In this document: positions 22,761-34,400 of the stretch, in pieces
Layout of the letters: each line of letters opens with the position of its first letter
How positions within the stretch are numbered: the first letter of the stretch is position 1
Source: Caenorhabditis remanei
Lineage: Eukaryota; Nematoda; Chromadorea; Rhabditida; Rhabditidae
Direction of reading: 5' to 3'
Length of the DNA: 64,000 nucleotides
NCBI RefSeq assembly: GCF_010183535.1
Contig: NC_071329.1
Span: 3,100,001 to 3,164,000 of the forward strand
Notes under the pieces: model-generated
What the model saw: the letters and a program-made list of their open reading frames with translations, nothing else
Told to the model about the DNA's origin: nothing
The model's database searches: none
Translations under genes and position numbers: made by a program

Positions 22761-23339
22761 TTCGTTGTATTTTTTTGTCAATTCTAGGCCATGGCCTAGA
22801 ATTCGTGGCCTAGGTTTCTCGTCTCAAAATGTTCGGCCACCAGCCAGTTATTGTGGCCTAGAAATTCCCAAGTCTTGTGGATGGCCTAACTTTTCTAAAC
22901 ATGAGTTTTGTAGGTCATGAACCCCCTGGCCTAACTTTCACACTGTTAGGAAAGTTAGGCCACGCCTGGCCTAGGAATCTCTGTGTGGCCTAGGTTTTCA
23001 AATTTAAAAAATTTAGGCCATCAGAGAGAAAATATTCGAAAATTTTTTCGAGTGTCTGTCTGTCCGGATGTCCGATGGGGTACTGTAGCTCCGAGAACCT
23101 GATGGCCTAGAAACCCAAATAGGAAAAGTTAGGCCACCGCATCCCAGATCTTCCCTTTCTGTTCCCGAATTTTTCAATCGGGTTTTTTTTTCTCAATTTC
23201 TTCGTATCAAACGAGAAAATAGTAGTCGATTGGATGATTCATAGCAACCAACACAAAAAGAAATAAACACAAAAAAACTACTGGAAACAAAACAATCGAG
23301 AAAATAAACATGAATAATGTATTTTTTTCGGCAGCAAAC

Positions 23340-26300
23340 CGTTTTTTTCAGTCAAAAATGCGTCAAAGACACGCCAGATTCATATATCTGGCGCGCCTTT
23401 GACGCGGTCCCTAAGCGCCCAAGGCACGCCAGACTCTACGAAAATGTTAATATCGGTTTGGTTTGTTTTCGGGGATCATAGATGATCATGAGGCTGGCGC
23501 GACTTTGACGCGTCTGACTTCCCTGAAAACGCGCCTCAGGCACGCCAGTCTCCCAAAACTGTTGTTTTGAAGCGCTCAAGGCGCGCCAGACTCTTCAATT
23601 TCGATTTTTCAAGAAAACGCGCCAAAGGTGCACCAGTCTGTCCTCTTGCCTATAAGGCTGGCGCACCTTTGACGCGTCCTTCAAATCTCAAATTCTCAAT
23701 ATTATCGACTCAAATTAATTGAATTCCATGCGGTTTTCAGAAACTTTTCAATCCAAAAACGCGCCTAAGGAACGCCAGTCTGCTCAAGACGCCGCCTTAG
23801 CCTATCCATTTTTGCTTGTCCATAAGTCTGGTGCGCCTTCGGCGCGTTTTTTTTCTGAAAATCTTTCCCCTCGAGAACTCTACCTCTATTTCCATACCAC
23901 TTTCTTTTTCTTTTTTAAATTTCAATTTTTCAAGAAAACACACTCAGAAACTTTTCAGAAACGCGTCAAAGGCACGCCAGATTCAAGAATCTATCTGGCG
24001 CGCCTTTGACGCGGTCCCTGAGCGCCCAAGGCACGCCAGACTCTATGAAAATGTAAATGTCGGTTTGGTTTGTTTTCGGGAATCATAGATGATCATAAGG
24101 CTGGCGCGCCTTTGACGCGTCCCCTCTGAATTTGTTTCTCCTCGAAAAATTGGGTTTTTTTTTTCCATTTTTTTCCAATCAACACATTGTTTTTATTCTC
24201 CTCGAAAACCATGTCCAATCAAAAAGTGTTTTTTTTTCCAATTTCCAATTTCAACCCCCTCAAATTCCATTAAAAAGTTCAACGGAATGGGATTTTTTGG
24301 TTTCCAATTTTCTATTCCTCATCTTAAAAATAGTGGGGAGATTGTGATGGACTTTGACTTCTGGGTGGTCAGGAGACATGTGATGGGGGACATCCGGATG
24401 AATGGATGGACAGACAGACAGACAGACAGACAGATGAATCCGAGAATCTGAGGATGCAAGCCTAAGGGACATTTCGCAACGAGTCGTTTTGCAACTGCAT
24501 GGAATAATTTAAAGTCTTGATACATAGTTTGAGACCGGTACGTTTTAAAACAGGAGGCGTTTTGAAACTATGACATCTTGACACAGTTCCGAAATGTCAC
24601 GGTTTCGAGGTGTCCAGTTGCAAAGTGTCCTGGAGTTTCTAGTTTCAAAACGACCCACCATCCTTGTTTTAAAACATTGAAACTTCCAAATGTCTCTTGG
24701 TTGCCAACAGTGTTGTTGGGAATTCCGACTTCCGACTTCCGACTTCCGGGTTTTTTTTCCACTTCCAACTTCCGACTTCCGACTTCCGGATAAGAAATTT
24801 CACTTCCGACTTCCGACTTCCGACTTCCGGATAAGGAATTTTACTTCCGACTTCTGTCATTACATAACAGTGAAATTTCCGAAAAGTAAATTTCGCAGAA
24901 ATACATGGAAAAATGGTCTAAAAGGACAGAAAATATGCTTTTCTTCAGCCAAAAACTAATTTTCCACTGATTTTCGCGAATTTTATGAACTTTTTCTCTT
25001 GGAGTTTTTGAATCTTTGCGAAAAAATCTAACACCGACTTCCGACTTCCGACTTCCGGGTGTTTTTTTTACTTCCGACTTCCGACTTCCGACTTCCGGAT
25101 AAGAAAATTTTCACTTCCCAACATCTCTGGTTGCCAAACGTCTCTTCCTCCGGTTTTGAGATGTCCGGTTTCCAAACGTCCACGTTACAGAACTACAGTA
25201 ACCCTTCCGCTTCCCATATTCCCTGGTCTTCTCGTCTATTGCAAAAAGTAACGTTTTGAAATGTTGGCCGGTTTTGAGATGCGTCGGGTTTCTAAACGTC
25301 TCACCCCCCGAACTGCCCCATTTCAAAACTACAGTACCCCCTCTCCTTCCCAGGTATTCCCGGTCTCCCCCCCCCCTGATTTCTGATCACTTGCCTATTT
25401 TCGAAAATATTCGAAAACCATTCTCTCCTCTCCCAAACAACCCCATTACGCGTGTGTCATTTTTTGAAGAGTTTTGACATTTGCACCTCCGATTTTAGAC
25501 TTTCTCTGCGTCTCTCACATCCCACACACTCTCTCTCTCTCTCGTCCACATCCCATTAAATATAATGGGTAGAACAGAACAGTACGAGGTGGTGCTGGGG
25601 CCCAAGTATGGGCGGTTGGAGCAAGAAAAATTATTGGCAAATTTTCGAATTCGAATTGAATCAGAGATGGGGATGGTCTAGGAGGGAGATTGAGAGTTTT
25701 CAGAAAAGTAGGGAGCGTCGAAGGTGCGCCAGACTCATATCCACAGACTGTATCATGGACGGCCAGGATCTTGATGACAAGACTGGTGCACCTTTGGCGC
25801 GTTTTCTTGAAAAAAAATTGAAAAACGAAGCAAGTGATATGGAAATAGAATTAGAGTTTTCGCGTCGACGGCGCGCCCCAGACTTATAGACAAACGAAAG
25901 GCGTCTAGCTACTAGATGGAGACCGCATCTTGAGCAGGCTGGCGTGCCTTTGACGCGTTTTCCGAAACGCCGGACGCGTCAAAGGCGCGCCCGCCTTATC
26001 AACTATGATCCCCGAAAACAAACCAAACCGATATTAACATTTTCGTAGAGTCTGGCGTGCCCTGGGCGCTCAGGGGCCGCGTCAAAGGCGCACTAGATAG
26101 ATTTTATCTTGAAGCTGGCGTGCCTTTGACGCATTTTTTGACTGAAAAAAACCGCATGCTGCCAGAAAAAATACATTATTCATGTTGTTTTTATTTTCTC
26201 GAGAGTTGTCGATGGAAAAAGATTTTCGGAATGAAAACGCGTCGACGACGCGCCCGACTTATAGACAAACGAAAGGCTAGCTCCTCTGGATAGATGGAGA

Positions 26301-26730
26301 CCGCATCTTGAGCAGACTGGCGTGCCTTTGACGCGTTTTTGAAAAGTTGCTCAGAAACGCATTAAATTCAGCTGTCGACAATTTCGAAAATTTGAGATTT
26401 GAAAGACGCGTCAAAGGTGCGCCAGCCCAAACTAAACGGACATAGCTTTTCGTAGAGTCTGGCGCGCAGTTGACGCGTTTTTCCTAAATTTTCAAATTCC
26501 CGAATTAGTCAGCTCTCGTGATGTTTTCCCAATAAGAGAAAGCGCCAAAGGTACGCCAGCGACGCGCCAAAAAACACCTGTGTCCTCAGAATTTCGAATC
26601 CCGCTCTGGCGCACCGTCGACGCGTTCCGAAAATTCCAGACTTCCGAAACAGTAGGCTCGAACGAAACGAATGGTTTTTAAGTTTTTTAAGTAATTCAGA
26701 GAAAAACGCGCCCAAGGTGCCCCTGATCGT
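23340..26730. repeat. TCTGGCGCGCCTTTGACGCG repeat cluster
   Basis: Dozens of copies of the (T)CTGGCGCGCCTTTGACGCG motif and its reverse complement, often facing each other. A longer unit containing GCGCCCAAGGCACGCCAGAC, ATCGGTTTGGTTTGTTTTCG and ATCATAGATGATCATAAGGC occurs directly at about 23396-23516 and 23997-24120 and inverted at about 25970-26100. Interrupted by a CTTCCGA element. No coding evidence. Confidence 0.7.
24717..25130. repeat. CTTCCGA heptamer element, copy 2
   Basis: Same order of heptamer blocks, spacers and unique centre as 13930-14405, including TTACATAACAGTGAAATTTC and GAACTTTTTCT...GGAGTTTTTG. It has fewer heptamers in the right block and a short insertion in the centre (AAAAATGGTCTAAAAGGAC). 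Confidence 0.75.
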
Positions 26731-27381
26731 TGACTCCAAAACGTCGCGGTTTCTCAGACCCTTTCCCCCCATCTCTCCAAGTCCACAACTCTCATTTTTC
26801 TGAATCCTTTGATCTCCAGAAATATTTTTTCATAACATCTTGTAGACTGTCTTTTCCATGTCGGGCGGCGTTTCTTTTGGCCACACATGGAGTACAAGTT
26901 GCCCTCCACTTCACTCTTTCCTTTTATCATTGTGCCGCCCGGCACGGCGGTAGGGGGGTGTCTAGCAGAAGTAAGTGACAACATGTAGGGAGTAATAAGG
27001 GGGAACATTTGAAAAACATAGAGGACGATTCTTGGAAATGGTTAGAAGCAAACATGAAGAAGATAATATTCTCACGGTGTTTATGCTCATCAAATGTGTC
27101 TGTGATGGGGGACGACAGATCAATGATCTACATTTGCATATGTACTTGACTTGATTAGTGGGAAACAAACTAATAGACATGATGATTTTTGAGAATGTTT
27201 GACAAGGGAAATCCTCTTTCAAACGACTCAAAAACTTGGCCCGTGATACTTTCGAGTTCGTAGAATCCGAATCTGGAATACGATTCTATTAAATCCTTCT
27301 GTGAACCGAATTATGAAAAACTTTTTTTATGGTCAAGCTTTTTTGCGTCACACGTGATCTGCCAAAATGCCTATCCAAATA

Positions 27382-27762
27382 TACAGTACCGCTCAAAAGT
27401 ATATTAAGTTTTGCCTTTTTCAATTAAAAACGCCCAACTTTGAGAGTGTGTCATGGTAATACTTATTGTACCATCAAGTAGATTTTTAATGGATCTTATA
27501 GATCAAAAATAGATCTCCATTTTTATAGTTGACAATTTTTTTGTAAGGACACTCCTTAGAGAGTTATGGTCATTTTAAAACGACAGCTCAAAAATCCGCA
27601 CTATAAGTTGATTTTAGAGAGAAAATACGTTGACGATATGTAACTTGGTAGGGACCGCCCGTACAAAAAAGTTGTCAACTACAAAAATGAAGTTCTACCC
27701 TTGATCTGTATGATCCAACTGAAAAACTGCAAATGTCGCATTTTTAAATATCCAGTACTGTA
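27382..27762. mobile_element. Tc1-like foldback element 1
   Basis: Left end TACAGTACCGCTCAAAAGTA, right end inverted (CCAGTACTGTA), with internal GTTGACAATTTTTTTGTA and its inverse. Tc1 of C. elegans starts TACAGTGCTGGCCA, so these ends place the element with Tc1/mariner-type MITEs. The two ends differ beyond the first bases, suggesting a chimera of two related elements. Confidence 0.6.
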
Positions 27763-27936
27763 CAAACCTTTGTAGTTTTGTAACACTCACAGAACAAAAG
27801 CCGTGCATCTCCAATCACAAACTTTGATAGTACGTAATGACGGTGATACAATCTCAAATTTAACTCAAAATCTATTCCTGTAAATTTTCGCATTGAAATC
27901 TACTAAAATTATTGCTGAAGATGTAAATTGTATACC

Positions 27937-28395
27937 TACAGTACCGGACAAAAAGTTATCAATTTTGGTTGTTTTCAGTGGAAAATGACCAACTTTGACA
28001 GTGTATTTCGGTGTCACCTGATTGCCCGACAAACTCAAATTTATATAGGTTGAATAGAGCAAAAATAGCACATCATTTTTGTAGTTGATCATTTTTTTGT
28101 ATGGACACTACCATGAAAGTTATAGATTGTCAAAGTGAAAATCTTCAAAATGTCGCAAATTTGCATTGAAATTAGTCGATTTCAAGGAGTAATGGGTTTC
28201 TTTACCTGTAACTTTTATGGTAGTGTACATACAAAAGAAAGGTCAACTACAAAAATGATGTACTATTTTTGCTCTGTCCAACCCATATAAACTTGAGTTT
28301 ATCGGACAATCAGGTGACACCGAAATACACTGTCAAAGTTGGTCATTTTCCACTGAAAACAGCCAAAACTTAATATACTTTTGAGCGGTACTGTA
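27937..28395. mobile_element. Tc1-like foldback element 2
   Basis: About 459 bp with long inverted arms: left TACAGTACCGGACAAAAAGT..., right inverse of TACAGTACCGCTCAAAAGTA. Both arms share TGTTTTCAGTGGAAAATGAC, AACTTTGACAGTGTATTTCG and GTGTCACCTGATTG. Ends carry TA. No transposase frame, so non-autonomous. Confidence 0.7.
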
Positions 28396-29471
28396 TACCT
28401 AACTTTCAGATTATCGCTTTTCCATGCTACTATCTGTCGTAACATGTTGCAAGACACTATTAAAATGAAACATAAACGTCAAATTGTGTCGAAATTTCTA
28501 TTTAAAAAAGAGATGCACTTTGTTCTACTATTTCTCTTTCAGATTTTTAATGGAAAATGTTGATTGAAACCGCTTTAGAACATTCTTAGTGACACAGAAC
28601 TCTATGTTATGGGGGTTTTTGTCTTTTTTATTCTTTTTGGAGCCTCATTGTCTGATTGTCGGTATTACCAAAGAAAGTCAGAATGGATAGACGACGCCCC
28701 TCTTATTGACCTTTTACATAGTGCACTCTTCCTCGCTCCCTCCTATTCCTTATCACAAAAAGGCGAAGAAGTTCAATTCTTTTCATTTGTTTAACCGAAT
28801 GAATACAAAAAAGTGCTAGTTCTTCTGATCACGTACATATGTATGTCGCTGCATATTCAGTTTTTTTAAAACGAAATTAGAGACGATTTTGAGTTTTTCT
28901 AAGGTTGTTCTCAAAATTGTCGACTCAAATTAATTGAATACCATTTCAGAAACTTTTCAATCCAAAAACTCGCCTAAGGCACGCCAGTCTGCTCAAGACG
29001 CGGTCTTTGCCTATCCAATTTCGCTTCTCCATGAGTCTGGTTCGCCTTGGGCGCGTTTTTCTGAAAATTTTTCCACTTGAAAACTCTAACTGCAACTTTG
29101 AGAGTGTGTCATGGTAATACTTATTGTTCTATCAAGTAGATTTTTAATGGATCATACAAATCAAAAATGGGGCTCCATTTTTGTAGTTGACAACTTTTTT
29201 GTATGAGCACTGCCTAGAGAGTTATGGTCATTCGAAGTCGACAGCTCAAAAATCGCACTATTTTGCACTGAAAAGAGTCGATTTGAGGGAGAAATTACTT
29301 CGATAATATGTAACTCTCTAGGGAGTGTCCGTACAAAAAAGCTGTCTTCGACACTCCAGACAATCCTCCGGTTGTCTTCCCCAGCATCCTCGAGAATTGC
29401 AGTTTGGATCACAAACTTCCTCATCGCTAACTGCAAAATTGTTTGGCTTTTGATTTAAAATATTCAGACTA

Positions 29472-29927
29472 TACAGTACTGGCCATGAAGAATGCGACAC
29501 TTGCAGTTTTTAGTTGAAAATGGTCAACTTTGTGAGTGTGACACGGCCTCCTTGAGAGTCTCACAATATAGATTTTTTATGGAGTGTATAGATCACAAAT
29601 AGAGCTTCATTTTTGTAGTTGACAACATTTTTGTACGAGCACATTCTAAGAAGTTACAGGTAGTCTTTGTAAAAAGCTCAAAAATCACACCTTTTAGCAC
29701 TGAAAAACGGCAACAATTGCGAGACATTTCTTTGGCGATCGATAACTTTTTAGGATATGCTCGTACAGAAAAGTTGTCAACTACAAAAATGAAGTTCTAT
29801 TTTTGATCTATACAATCCATTAACAATCAATATTGTAAGACTATCAGGGAGGCCGTGTCACAGTCATAAAGTTGACCATTTTCAACTAAAAACTGCATGT
29901 GTCGCATTCTTTAAGGACAATACTGTA
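29472..29927. mobile_element. Tc1-like foldback element 3
   Basis: About 456 bp. Left end TACAGTACTGGCCATGAAGA, right end the inverse of TACAGTATTGTCCTTAAAGA. Both arms contain ATGCGACAC and GCAGTTTTTAGTTGAAAATG. The first 14 bases differ from the Tc1 terminus, as I remember it, at a single position. No coding frame. Confidence 0.72.
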
Positions 29928-30791
29928 TGTATGTCGTTGCATGTTAATTAAGTTTTTTGTTATGAAATTAGAGAAGGTTTCAAGAGGAGGTACTTGAGAG
30001 CTTACGGGGCCTATGCTGATTGAAGCCAGCACAATTTCTGAAAAATCTTCTTAAGTCCTACTTTTCTCAAGAATATACCAAAATGTAGAAATTTGAAACG
30101 CTTTAAAAAAATGTCTTTAAAAATGCGCGATTTCTGTGCATTACGAGAGAACTTACACTAATTTTTATGAAAGTTTCAAAAAATTTGTGAAACCGGGATT
30201 TCTCAACGCTGGCTGGGATAAAGGGCCAAAAAACGCAAAAATGAGCAAGAATTCATTCTAGCCCTGCCCGCAACACATCACCGATTAGCCATTCGACGCC
30301 AAAGTAGATCAGTGACACAAAACTCGTCGAGATCTACATTTTTGTATATGTTTCAGCTAATTAAAGGAGGACTGAAGTCATATTTTTTGTATTTCAGATT
30401 CTGATACTTCGGAAAATTCTGAACAACTTTCATCATTGGAGCATATGATAAAAATTGTTCTAAATGCCCTAAATTCACGTTTTCCCAGCTCAAAAGGATC
30501 CTAGGTGGAAAAGTTTTCCCACGCGAATTTTTGCCCCCGTGTAGTCCTCTCGGACAAAATATTTATTTTTATTTCTCGATTTTTCGTTTTCTTGCTTTTT
30601 TCAACAAAATTTCGTGTTTTTTTTTTCAATTTATATCGTAAAAAAGACTCACTTTGAAGCGAGTTACGCGTCTATCTTTCTGTACATCCAAATTTCCAGA
30701 TGTCTGACTATCCGTAAGTCGTTTATCGTCCTCTCAATCCTCCTCAAAGCTTCCATATTTGTGTTTTACCAAATGTCTTCCTCCTCTCACT

Positions 30792-31133
30792 AGGGAAGGC
30801 CTCCAGGTGACCGTGGAGTTATGGGACGTGACCTATATCGTTGGAAAGCTGAGAAAACGCTGATTTCAAATGTACATCCAGTTTTTGCACTCGAGGCCTG
30901 GTATTCGAGAAAAACGAGGTCAAAGTTTGGACATGCGTGGCGCAGGTCATGTCGATGTTTTAAACACGTCGGTAAGGTAATGACTTGTCAGGGATCCAAA
31001 CTTTGACTTCGTTTTTCTCGAATACTAGGTCTCGAGGGCAAAAACTGAATATATATTTGAAATCAGCGTTTTCTCAGCTTTCCAATGATATAGGTCACGT
31101 CCTATAACTCCAGACCGAGTCGAGGACCTTCCC
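30792..31133. repeat. 342-bp imperfect palindrome
   Basis: Left arm GGGAAGGCCTCCAGGTGACC ... GTTGGAAAGCTGAGAAAACG ... TATTCGAGAAAAACGA; right arm the inverse, ending CGAGGACCTTCCCT. The centre near 30945-30985 is unpaired. A likely foldback element; target duplication not evident. Confidence 0.65.
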
Positions 31134-31434
31134 TATTCAGTCCCCCCGTGCTTTTTATCTGTCTGTCTGTCCATCCGTCCGGATGTCTGCCCCACCTCCA
31201 ACACCTAAACAAACATTCCTCAAATTTCAAAAATCTTTGTCTCTCTACCTGTCTATTTCTCTCCTCTCTCCTCTCCCCTTCCCTCAAGGGGTGGAGCCTC
31301 CGGTGGTGTTCAGCGCCGCCTCGCCGGCGCCCCGCCCACTTTTCTGTCTCCTCTCTCCAGCCGACTCCTCCGCTTGCCCCTCTTCTATTGTTGTCCTAAA
31401 CTTTTTGCGTTTTCTCTAAATATTTTCGTTGTGT

Positions 31435-31447
31435 GCTCTCGCTCCAG
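31435..31447 (+). promoter_or_regulatory. Probable spliced-leader acceptor of the secreted-protein gene
   Basis: GCTCTCGCTCCAG ends 22 bases before the ATG at 31470, in a pyrimidine-rich stretch. It fits a trans-splice acceptor; a 5' untranslated cis exon further left (acceptor-like CTCTCTCCAG near 31358) is an alternative. Confidence 0.4.
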
Positions 31448-31469
31448 AAGGCTCTACCACCAGAAGAGT

Positions 31470-34400
31470 ATGATGGATTCGTTCCATCCGCCACTGATCC
31501 TTCTCCTCCTTCTCATGCTCCTGATCTCGATCCCGACCGCCTTCGCCCGCCGCTCCCATCGTAACGCCCTTGTCGAGATCCCCGACAAGGCGATGCTTAA
31601 CGGAACCGTCTACGTCATCTCGCCGCTGATGCCCAAAGTTTTTGTGGAGACTGGAGAATTCACGATCAACTCGTCCCAATGCCTTCACTACTCGTTCAAC
31701 ATGACCGAGAATCGTGTCAAGTGAGTTTGGGCGGGAAAAAAAATTTGAAACGTTTTTAAAATTCAAAAAAATCTTACGGTAGCGTGTGGGTACCCCAAAA
31801 AGATTTTTAGAATGCGCGAGAGGTTTTTTTTCTAATTTTGAGATTCAAAAATCTTGCGTTTTTATCATAAAATCTTAAGGCTGGCGCGCCTTTGACGCGT
31901 CGTCCTTCACATCGAAAGCTCTCGAAATTGTCGACTCAAAATAACTGAATTCAAAGCGTTTTTTTTGCAAATTTAGAAACGCGTCAAAGGCACGCCAGCC
32001 TGCTCAATACGTGGTATCTGTCTATTCATTTTGCTTGTCTCATCTTTCATATGTCTGGCGCGCCGTCGACGCGTTTTTATACTGAAATTTCTTACTCTAG
32101 AGTTAGTGTGCCTCAAAAAATTCCCAAAAAATTATTTATTTATTTATTTCGACATCATTGATTGTCAGTCAGAGAGAGAGAAACGAACTCGAATCTTATC
32201 AATTTTTTCGCCTTGTTCCAATTTTCGGTGGTGTGGTGACTCAGCAAATTTCTTCAGCAACAATTTTTTTCTCGAGAACAACGGGGACAACAAAATTATT
32301 GAGACCACGTAGAAAAAAGAGGGATTTCGAAATTCCCAAGGTTTTAGTTGGGTCATGTGGTGACCTACTTTTTGAAAATTTGGGATTCTAGGCCATTGGA
32401 ATCTTGAGCTATTCGAGGTTTTGGGGACAATAGGTCTCCGGGTTTCAAGATCTTAACCTATTCGAGGTTTTGGAGATTCTAGGACCGTCGCCTTGAAGGG
32501 ATTTCGGCCACGCGCGATTCTTGGGATTCTAGGCCACCACGTTTTTGAGATCATAGGCCATCATCATACTTGCAAACCGGGCCGAAACGGGTCGTCACGG
32601 ACCGTCTCGTAATTCGCTTCAAACTGAGTTTTATGAGCTCAAAAATATACCAAATTGTAGATCTCAACGAGTTCTATGCCCGTGGCCTACTACGGGTCGG
32701 ATGGCTATTCGGTTATGTGCCGCGAGCCGGACCAGAAAGGCTTTTTTGGCCATTTTCGCGTTTTTTGGCACCGTTTCCCGGCCCGTAGTAGGTCATGGAC
32801 ATAGAACTTGTCGAGATCTAAATTTTGGTATACTTTTGAGCTCATAATATTGAGATTGAAGGAAATTACAGGCGGGCCCGTTTCGGTCCGGTTTGCAAGT
32901 ATGATGATGGCCTACGATCTCAAAAACGTTGTGGCCTAGAATCCCAAGAATCGCGTGGCCGAAAATCCGTCAAGGCGACGGCCCTAGAATCTCTTTAAGG
33001 GTTTTCGTGCTCTTCGAAGGATTCTAGGTCATCACAGTTTTGGGATTTTTGTCTTTAAGGGTGTTAGACACATAGCCAAGACTCCCGCATTCCTAGGCCA
33101 CCACTTTCCGTTTCCTTTGAAAACTTTTTTGCCTCTACTCCATCTGTCTCCAACCACCAAAACTGTACACATTGTTTACTCTAAGCATCTCCCCACTTTC
33201 TCCTTAACGTACTTATCACACATTTACACCTCTTTTATCATCATAAGCGCCCCGAAAGGGGGGAAAGAGTTGTTGTCTTTCTTGTGTGTGTGTTGCCAAA
33301 AGTCATTAGGGTGTCAATGGAGCGTGGAAGCCTCGGAGAAAGTTTCGAGGAGGGATGGTCTGAGAACTTTGGGGAACTGAAATTTGGGATTCTAGGCCAT
33401 CAATTTCTAGGCCACACTGAGAAACACTTTAAGGAATTTTCTCTACGGCCTAGAAACCCAATTTTCCTAGGCCACCATTTTTCCATTCCGCAGAAGGAAC
33501 ATAAATACGTTGTCAATTATCTTAATGTCAACATCAGCTACCACCACCAACTGACACAATTCGCTGATAACAACCCATCAACCGTTTTTGTTTAGCAAAT
33601 ACACAAATAATTGATAATTAGGGGGGGGGGGGGCAATTTATTATCACGGTGGGAGGAGTCTGAAGTTTAGTGACCTAGAAACCCAAACTTTTTCAAAAAT
33701 GGCCTTTTTTCACAAAAAACACGTTTTATAAATTGCGGCCTAGCCTCCCAAAACTCGGTCACCATGAAAAACATGAAAATATCAAAAATTAGCAAACGCG
33801 CTCTATCGAGAATTTTTCGAAAAATTCAATTATTGACGTTCTCGTCATTGGAGCGCGTTTGCAAGACTTTTAGATTGTTTTAACCTCAATATTGCCAATA
33901 GAGCGCGGTTGCAAACCTTCAAAAAATTAGAAACAAAACTGAAAACTGAGCAATCGCGCTCTATTGATAATTTTTCAAAACTGACGTATTTAGGCTTTAA
34001 AATTGCACAGAAACATAATTTTTGAGTTGTTAAAAAAAATTGGTGGCCTAACTTTTCCCAAAACTCGGCCAGCAAGTTTTTTTTACAAAAAGTGTTCATT
34101 GCAGCGCACTTGCATCATCTTTGACCTGAAAATGTTTTTTTGAAGGATTTCAAAGTAAGAAATAGAGCGCACTTTCCAAATGGAAAAAAAAATTTGCCAA
34201 TTTAGCGATTTTTTGCAATTTTCTGGAAAAAAAACACCAAAAAAACGTCGGTGGCCGAGTTTTTGCAAATGGTGGCCTAACTTCCCTGTCACTCTTTTCA
34301 CAAAATGTTCATTGGAGCGCATCTGCATCATCCTCAATACCGATCATAAAATTCGTCCTTCTCCCTTTTAAAGGGTATGCACTTGCGCCCTAGCGAGAAA

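Larger units (their letters stand above)
22557..31447. other. Long intergenic region, repeat-rich, no gene supported
   Basis: I see no exon series here on either strand. Contents from left: plc-3 3'UTR, GGCCTAG/AGGCCAC palindromes (22780-23150), a TCTGGCGCGCC cluster, a CTTCCGA element, three Tc1-like foldback elements and a palindrome at 30792-31133. The stretch 26725-27240 and the pyrimidine-rich 31150-31447 look non-repetitive; the latter is the likely promoter of the secreted-protein gene. Confidence 0.5.

Noticed and set aside
26962..27231. 89-aa minus-strand frame
   Set aside because: No consensus splice sites or neighbouring exons; composition is like translated A+T-rich intergenic DNA.
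28609..28794. Small membrane protein of 61 aa on the plus strand
   Set aside because: Short isolated frame with a hydrophobic start but no splice partners, no acceptor before the ATG and no supporting context.
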